Source of the DNA: JANQOH01 sp965242575 | GTDB taxonomy: Bacteria > Pseudomonadota > Alphaproteobacteria > UBA7887 | Direction of reading: 5' to 3' | Assembly: GCA_965242575.1 (NCBI GenBank) | Contig: OZ251461.1 | Coordinates: forward strand, 1,860,001 to 1,924,000 | DNA length: 64,000 nt | Shown here: positions 60,246 to 64,000 of the stretch, in pieces | Position numbering within the stretch: the first letter of the stretch is position 1 | How the letters are laid out: each line of letters opens with the position of its first letter | Position numbers and translations under genes: made by a program | Notes under the pieces: model-generated | What the model saw: only the letters and a program-made list of their open reading frames with translations | Database searches by the model: none | What the model was told of the DNA's origin: nothing

Positions 60246-60702
60246 GATCGACGCCTTCACCGACGGCGCGTGCCTCGGCAATCCCGGCCCCGGCGGCTGG
60301 GCGGCGCTGCTGCGCTGGCGCGGGGCGGAGCGCGAGCTCGGCGGCGGCGCGGGCGACACCACCAACAACCGCATGGAGCTCCTCGCCGCCATCCGCGCGC
60401 TGGAGGCGCTCAAGCGCCCCGCCGCGGTCCGCCTTCACACCGATTCCCGCTACCTTCGCGACGGGGTGACGCTGTGGCTCGCGCGCTGGCGGCGCAACGG
60501 CTGGCGCACCGCCGCGCGCAAACCGGTGCGCAACCGCGACCTGTGGGAGCGGCTGGAGTCCGCCGCCGCCCGCCACGAGGTGGAATGGGTATGGGTCCGC
60601 GGCCACGCCGGCCACCCGGAGAACGAACGGGCGGACCGGCGCGCCCGCGCCGAAGCCGAAGCGGTTCGGGAGGCCCGGAAGGCCGCCCGCGCCGCCCTAT
60701 AG
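60226..60702 (+). CDS. rnhA: Ribonuclease HI
   Basis: 158 aa. The catalytic carboxylates are in DAFTDGACLGNPGPGGWAAL, NRMELLAAIRAL, HTDSRYLRDGV and RADRRARAE, and WVRGHAGHPENERAD is the handle/His loop. It removes RNA from RNA-DNA hybrids. The ATG lies 20 bases inside thrB, so the two are translationally coupled. Its last six bases overlap the peroxiredoxin gene on the other strand. Confidence 0.94.
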   Translation: MASTGPEIDAFTDGACLGNPGPGGWAALLRWRGAERELGGGAGDTTNNRMELLAAIRALEALKRPAAVRLHTDSRYLRDGVTLWLARWRRNGWRTAARKPVRNRDLWERLESAAARHEVEWVWVRGHAGHPENERADRRARAEAEAVREARKAARAAL

Positions 60703-61179
60703 GGCGGCGAGGATCTTCTCGGCCGCCGAGACGTCGAGTCCCGGCCCGTCCTCGACGGCGAGGGTCGCCACGACGCCGTCGCGGACCACCATGGCGTAGC
60801 GCCGCGACCGCTTGCCCATGCCGAACCCGGAGCCGTCCATCTCCAACCCGGTCGCGGCGGCGAAATCGCCGTTGCCGTCGGCCAGCATCTCGACCTTGCC
60901 GCCGGCGCCCAGGTCCTTCCCCCACGCGCCCATGACGAAGGCGTCGTTGACCGACACGCAGGCGACCAGGTCGACCCCCTTGGCGCGCAGCGCATCGGCG
61001 TTGTCGATGTAGCCCGGCGCGTGCCGCGCCGAACAGGTGGGGGTAAAGGCGCCCGGCAGGCCGAAGACCACCGCCGTCTTGCCGGCGAACAGCGCGCCCG
61101 TCGCCACCTCCTCCACGCCGTCCGCCGTCTTGCGGCGCAGCGTTACGTCCGGAACCCTGTCTCCGACCTTGATCGTCAT
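60697..61179 (-). CDS. Peroxiredoxin (Prx5/AhpC-TSA type)
   Basis: 160 aa thiol peroxidase. The peroxidatic cysteine is Cys49 in LPGAFTPTCSARHAPGYI, the Prx5 signature; VSVNDAFVMGAWGK and RSRRYAMVVRDG are the other conserved blocks. It reduces hydrogen or alkyl peroxides. The start overlaps the upstream ScsB-like gene as ATGA, which makes a thiol-redox operon: the transporter brings electrons across the membrane, and the peroxidase acts in the cytosol. Confidence 0.93.
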   Translation of the reverse strand: MTIKVGDRVPDVTLRRKTADGVEEVATGALFAGKTAVVFGLPGAFTPTCSARHAPGYIDNADALRAKGVDLVACVSVNDAFVMGAWGKDLGAGGKVEMLADGNGDFAAATGLEMDGSGFGMGKRSRRYAMVVRDGVVATLAVEDGPGLDVSAAEKILAAL

Positions 61180-63338
61180 CCTTCGTCCTCCGGTGTCCGC
61201 GGATCGCCTGCATAGCCCGAGGCGGGGCCGGGCGCAACCGCCCCGGCGGCGCGGTCGAGGGCGGCGAGAACCGTCCCCGGGCGCAGCAGTTCCGGCAGCG
61301 CGAGGCCCTCCGGCGCGCCCGGGCCGTAGGCCGCGTTGAACGGGATCCCGTAGCGCCCGAAGCCGGCGAGGTAGTCGGCGATCTCCGGGTTCGGGCGGGT
61401 CCAGTCGGCGCGCATGGCGACCGTCCCGGCGGCGCCGAGGCGGGCGCGCACCGGCTCGGAGTCGAGCGCCAGCGCCTTGTTGACCTTGCAGGTGACGCAC
61501 CATTCGGCGGTCACGTCGACGAACACCGTCTTGCCGCCGGCGACGGCCGCGGCGAGCGCCGCCGGCGCGAAGGGAGTCCAGAGGCCCGCCTTGCCGGCGG
61601 ATTCGGCGGCGCTCCCGGCGGCGCCCGGCGGCGGGGCGAGGGCGGGGGCGAGGAAGGCCGCCAGCGCCGCCGCGGCCGCGGCAGCGGCTCCCGCCCAGCG
61701 CGCCCGGCGGGCGAGCCATAGCGCCGGCGCCAGCGCCGCGCAGGCGGCGCCCGCCGCCAGCGCCGCCGCGGATCCCGTCCGCGCGGCGAGCACGAAGACG
61801 AGCCACACCGCCGTCGCCGCCAGCGCCAGACCGAGCGCGGCGCGCAATTTGACCATCCACGGACCGGGCCGGGGCAGCCGGGTCGCCAGCGCCGGGAACG
61901 CCGCCACCGCCAGGTAGGGCGCCGCCATCCCGGCGCCGAGCGCCGCGAACACGGCGAAGATCTCGCCCGGCCCGCGCGCGAGCGCGAAGCCCACCGCCGT
62001 CCCCAGGAACGGCGCCGAGCACGGCGTCGCCAGCAGGGTGGCGAACGCCCCGGCGGCGAAATGCCCGGCGAGCGAACCGCCGCCCGCCCGCGCCGCCGCG
62101 CCGCCGAGCCATGCGGGCAGGCCGATCTCGAACAGGCCGAACAGGTTGCACGCGAACAGCGTGACGACCAGCGCCAGGAAGACCAGGAACGCCGGTTGCT
62201 GGAACTGGATCCCCCAGCCCACCGCGCCGCCGGCGAGTTTGACCGCCGCCGCCGCCGCCGCGAGGACGAGGAACGACGCGACGATCCCGGCGGCGGAGGC
62301 GAGGAACCCCGCCCGCGCCGCGCCGCGCGCGCCGCCGCCATGCCCTATCGCGCCCATCAGTTTGAGCGCGAGGACCGGCAGGACGCACGGCATCAGGTTG
62401 AGGACCAGCCCGCCCAACAGCGCCAGGCCGAGTATCGCGGCGAGCGCCGGCGCGCCGGGCGGAGCGGGCTCCGGCGCCGCCGGCCCGAGCTCCGCCGCGA
62501 ACTCGAAGGCGCGGTCGCCGTCGACCACGGTGATCGTCACCGCCTCGCCGGCGATGCTCGCGCCGCCGCGCGCCTCCACCGGCGCCGAGAGCCGCGCGCG
62601 CGCGCCGTCCGCCGCCACCGCCGCCGCGGCGCGGCCGGCGCGGTAGCGCGGCGGCGCCTCGACGAACATCTCCGGCGCCGCGAAGGGCAGGGGCGAGCGC
62701 AGCGCGACCTCGATCCGCTCCGCCGGCGGCGCGCCGGCGACGGCGGCGGAGAGTACCTCGACCCCCGCCGCCTCCGGCGCGCGGGGCACCCGCGCCTCGT
62801 AGCGGTCGATCAGCCGCGCGAACGCCGACGCCGCGGCCGGCCCCGCCGGCAGGTCGAGGGCGAGTTCCGCGACGTAGGGGATGCAGATCGTCTCGCACGC
62901 CTGGTAGGGCACGGTGGCGCGCACGCGGACCGCCTCCCCCGGCCGCTCCGGCCGGAGCGTGAGCGGCAGCACCGTCTCGCCTTCGTAGCCGGCGGTCTCC
63001 AGGTCGGCGAGTTCGTCGAAGCGCGTGGGCGCGGGCCAGGCGACGTCGACGCGGGCGGCGTTGGCGGAGGCGGAGAAGTCGGGCATGGGCGGCGACCCGG
63101 CGTCGCCGGGGCTGCGCCAGTAGATCTTCCAGCCCGGATCGAGCTGGAACTGCAACCCCAGCCGCAGGCTTTCCGCCGCGCCGGCGGCGGTCGCGGCGGC
63201 GACCAGCCGCGCCTGGCTCACCTCGGTGCGCGCCCATTCGCCGGCGGCGGCCCGCGCGCCCGCGCCCGTCGCCGCGGCGAGTCCGGCGGCGAGCGCGGCG
63301 GCGAGCGCGGCGGCGGCGATGCGCTCCCTCGTCGTCAT
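61176..63338 (-). CDS. ScsB/DsbD-like thiol:disulfide interchange protein
   Basis: 720 aa. A signal peptide precedes a periplasmic sensor domain with VPYQACETICIPYVAEL (a redox Cys pair). The eight-helix DsbD core has NLMPCVLPVLALKLMGAI and LLATPCSAPFLGTAVGFAL, each with one transport cysteine. The C-terminal thioredoxin domain has TAEWCVTCKVNKALAL (CVTC). This three-part layout is that of ScsB-type proteins, which move electrons from cytosolic thioredoxin to periplasmic substrates. Pairs with the peroxiredoxin gene. Confidence 0.9.
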   Translation of the reverse strand: MTTRERIAAAALAAALAAGLAAATGAGARAAAGEWARTEVSQARLVAAATAAGAAESLRLGLQFQLDPGWKIYWRSPGDAGSPPMPDFSASANAARVDVAWPAPTRFDELADLETAGYEGETVLPLTLRPERPGEAVRVRATVPYQACETICIPYVAELALDLPAGPAAASAFARLIDRYEARVPRAPEAAGVEVLSAAVAGAPPAERIEVALRSPLPFAAPEMFVEAPPRYRAGRAAAAVAADGARARLSAPVEARGGASIAGEAVTITVVDGDRAFEFAAELGPAAPEPAPPGAPALAAILGLALLGGLVLNLMPCVLPVLALKLMGAIGHGGGARGAARAGFLASAAGIVASFLVLAAAAAAVKLAGGAVGWGIQFQQPAFLVFLALVVTLFACNLFGLFEIGLPAWLGGAAARAGGGSLAGHFAAGAFATLLATPCSAPFLGTAVGFALARGPGEIFAVFAALGAGMAAPYLAVAAFPALATRLPRPGPWMVKLRAALGLALAATAVWLVFVLAARTGSAAALAAGAACAALAPALWLARRARWAGAAAAAAAALAAFLAPALAPPPGAAGSAAESAGKAGLWTPFAPAALAAAVAGGKTVFVDVTAEWCVTCKVNKALALDSEPVRARLGAAGTVAMRADWTRPNPEIADYLAGFGRYGIPFNAAYGPGAPEGLALPELLRPGTVLAALDRAAGAVAPGPASGYAGDPRTPEDEG

Positions 63339-63392
63339 GGCGCCAGTATAGGCGATCTTGCGGGCGCGCGGCGGCTTGCGTAAGCTCGCCGC

Positions 63393-63974
63393 ATGATCGC
63401 GTTCGAGAACGACGATGGGTATCTCGGCGGGCGGCTGCTGGCGGCGATGCCGCAAATGGCCGATCCGCGCTTCGCGCGCAGCGTGGTGTTCCTGTGCGCC
63501 CACAACGCCGACGGCGCGATGGGCTTGGTCGTCAACAAGCTCGTCGACTCGCTCAGTTTCGCCGACCTGCTGAAGCAGATGGATTTCGAGTTCGACGACG
63601 CCGAGCTGGGGGACCGGGTCCAGGTCCATTTCGGCGGCCCGGTCGAATCCGCGCGCGGTTTCGTGCTCCACACGCCCGACTACAAGTCCGAGGCGACGAT
63701 GCACGCCGGCGACGGCTTCGCGGTGACGGCGACGGTCGACGTGCTGCGTTCGATAGCGCGCGGCTCGGGGCCGGAGCGCGCGATCTTCGCGCTCGGCTAC
63801 GCCGGCTGGGCGCCGGGCCAGCTCGACAGCGAGATCCAGAACAACGGCTGGCTCAGCGTCGACGCCGACGCCGATCTCGTGTTCGGGCGCGACCACGACG
63901 GCAAATGGCGCCGCGCCGTGGCCAAGGTCGGCGTCGACCCGGCCCTCCTGTCGGGCCAGGCCGGGCACGCCTGA
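63393..63974 (+). CDS. YqgE/AlgH family (UPF0301) protein
   Basis: 193 aa. GRLLAAMPQMADPRFARSVV, CAHNADGAMGLVVNK, VHFGGPVESARGFVLHT and FALGYAGWAPGQLDSEI are the family motifs, in normal order and length. It is conserved across proteobacteria; AlgH was named for an alginate regulator role but a molecular function is not settled. Divergent from the ScsB-like gene, a common arrangement in alphaproteobacteria. Confidence 0.93.
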   Translation: MIAFENDDGYLGGRLLAAMPQMADPRFARSVVFLCAHNADGAMGLVVNKLVDSLSFADLLKQMDFEFDDAELGDRVQVHFGGPVESARGFVLHTPDYKSEATMHAGDGFAVTATVDVLRSIARGSGPERAIFALGYAGWAPGQLDSEIQNNGWLSVDADADLVFGRDHDGKWRRAVAKVGVDPALLSGQAGHA

Positions 63975-64000
63975 GGCTTCGGCCGCCCTACGGCGCCACC

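Noticed and set aside
1..64000. CRISPR arrays, rRNA or canonical tRNA genes
   Set aside because: I looked for regularly spaced direct repeats and for conserved rRNA or tRNA motifs on both strands and found none, apart from the non-canonical hairpin at 1264-1353.

Overview
The window is GC-rich chromosomal DNA from an alphaproteobacterium. Evidence: a MipZ-type division-site ATPase at the left edge, the fabD-fabG-acpP-fabF-mltG order, glnD next to murJ and trpS, TauE/SafE beside a TIGR02186 membrane protein, uvrC-pgsA followed by molybdopterin genes, thrB overlapping rnhA, and SURF1 beside a CtaA/COX15 heme A synthase. Genes are dense and many adjacent pairs share GTGA, ATGA or TTGA stop/start overlaps, so translational coupling is common. 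I cannot name the genus.

Layout, left to right. 1-3705: start of mipZ, then decayed mobile DNA (a lone IS1380-type end, a Mu-like prophage remnant and a tRNA-like hairpin). 3706-8855 (minus): fatty-acid synthesis operon plus mltG and a DehI-like gene. 9014-10566: a frameshifted small coiled-coil gene and an intact IS630 that lies 13 bp before glnD. 10582-18679 (plus): glnD, a conserved small protein, murJ, trpS, a TauE/SafE permease with its TIGR02186 partner, and a universal stress protein. 18942-21516: an ATPase plus DUF4276 pair and a vapBC toxin-antitoxin pair. 21509-26706: a CoA-transferase and a coupled chain of three glycosyltransferases, an SDR and folB. 26994-32017: uvrC, pgsA, mobB, moeA, moaD, moaE.

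32030-37284 is an accessory island between moaE and polA. It holds an AT-richer ATPase plus PIN-domain pair, a decayed duplicate of moeA/moaE, a DUF433 antitoxin-like gene without its toxin, and a ZorA-ZorB-HNH set that best fits a type II-like Zorya anti-phage system. This is the most interesting part of the window. The ATPase/PIN pair and the 18.9 kb ATPase/DUF4276 pair are candidate defence modules that I cannot match to a named system.

37353-49826: polA, an MFS transporter, a copper-type P-ATPase, two small exported or anchored proteins, a two-gene NAD-dependent formate dehydrogenase (fused NuoE/NuoF-like subunit plus a cysteine-type molybdenum subunit) and a cold-shock protein. The formate dehydrogenase would use the cofactor made by the mobB/moeA/moaDE genes. 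50004-51836: a zincin metallopeptidase, then an ATPase gene broken by an internally deleted IS1380. 52232-57763 (plus): two DUF547 proteins, a TVP38-type membrane protein, SURF1, heme A synthase and an M32 carboxypeptidase. 57829-63974: small membrane and lipoproteins, a CDGSH Fe-S protein, thrB, rnhA, a peroxiredoxin with an ScsB/DsbD-like thiol transporter, and yqgE.

A dispersed hairpin repeat occurs twice complete (after glnD, before the MFS gene) and once as a half copy (after the IS1380). I saw no rRNA, canonical tRNA or CRISPR array.
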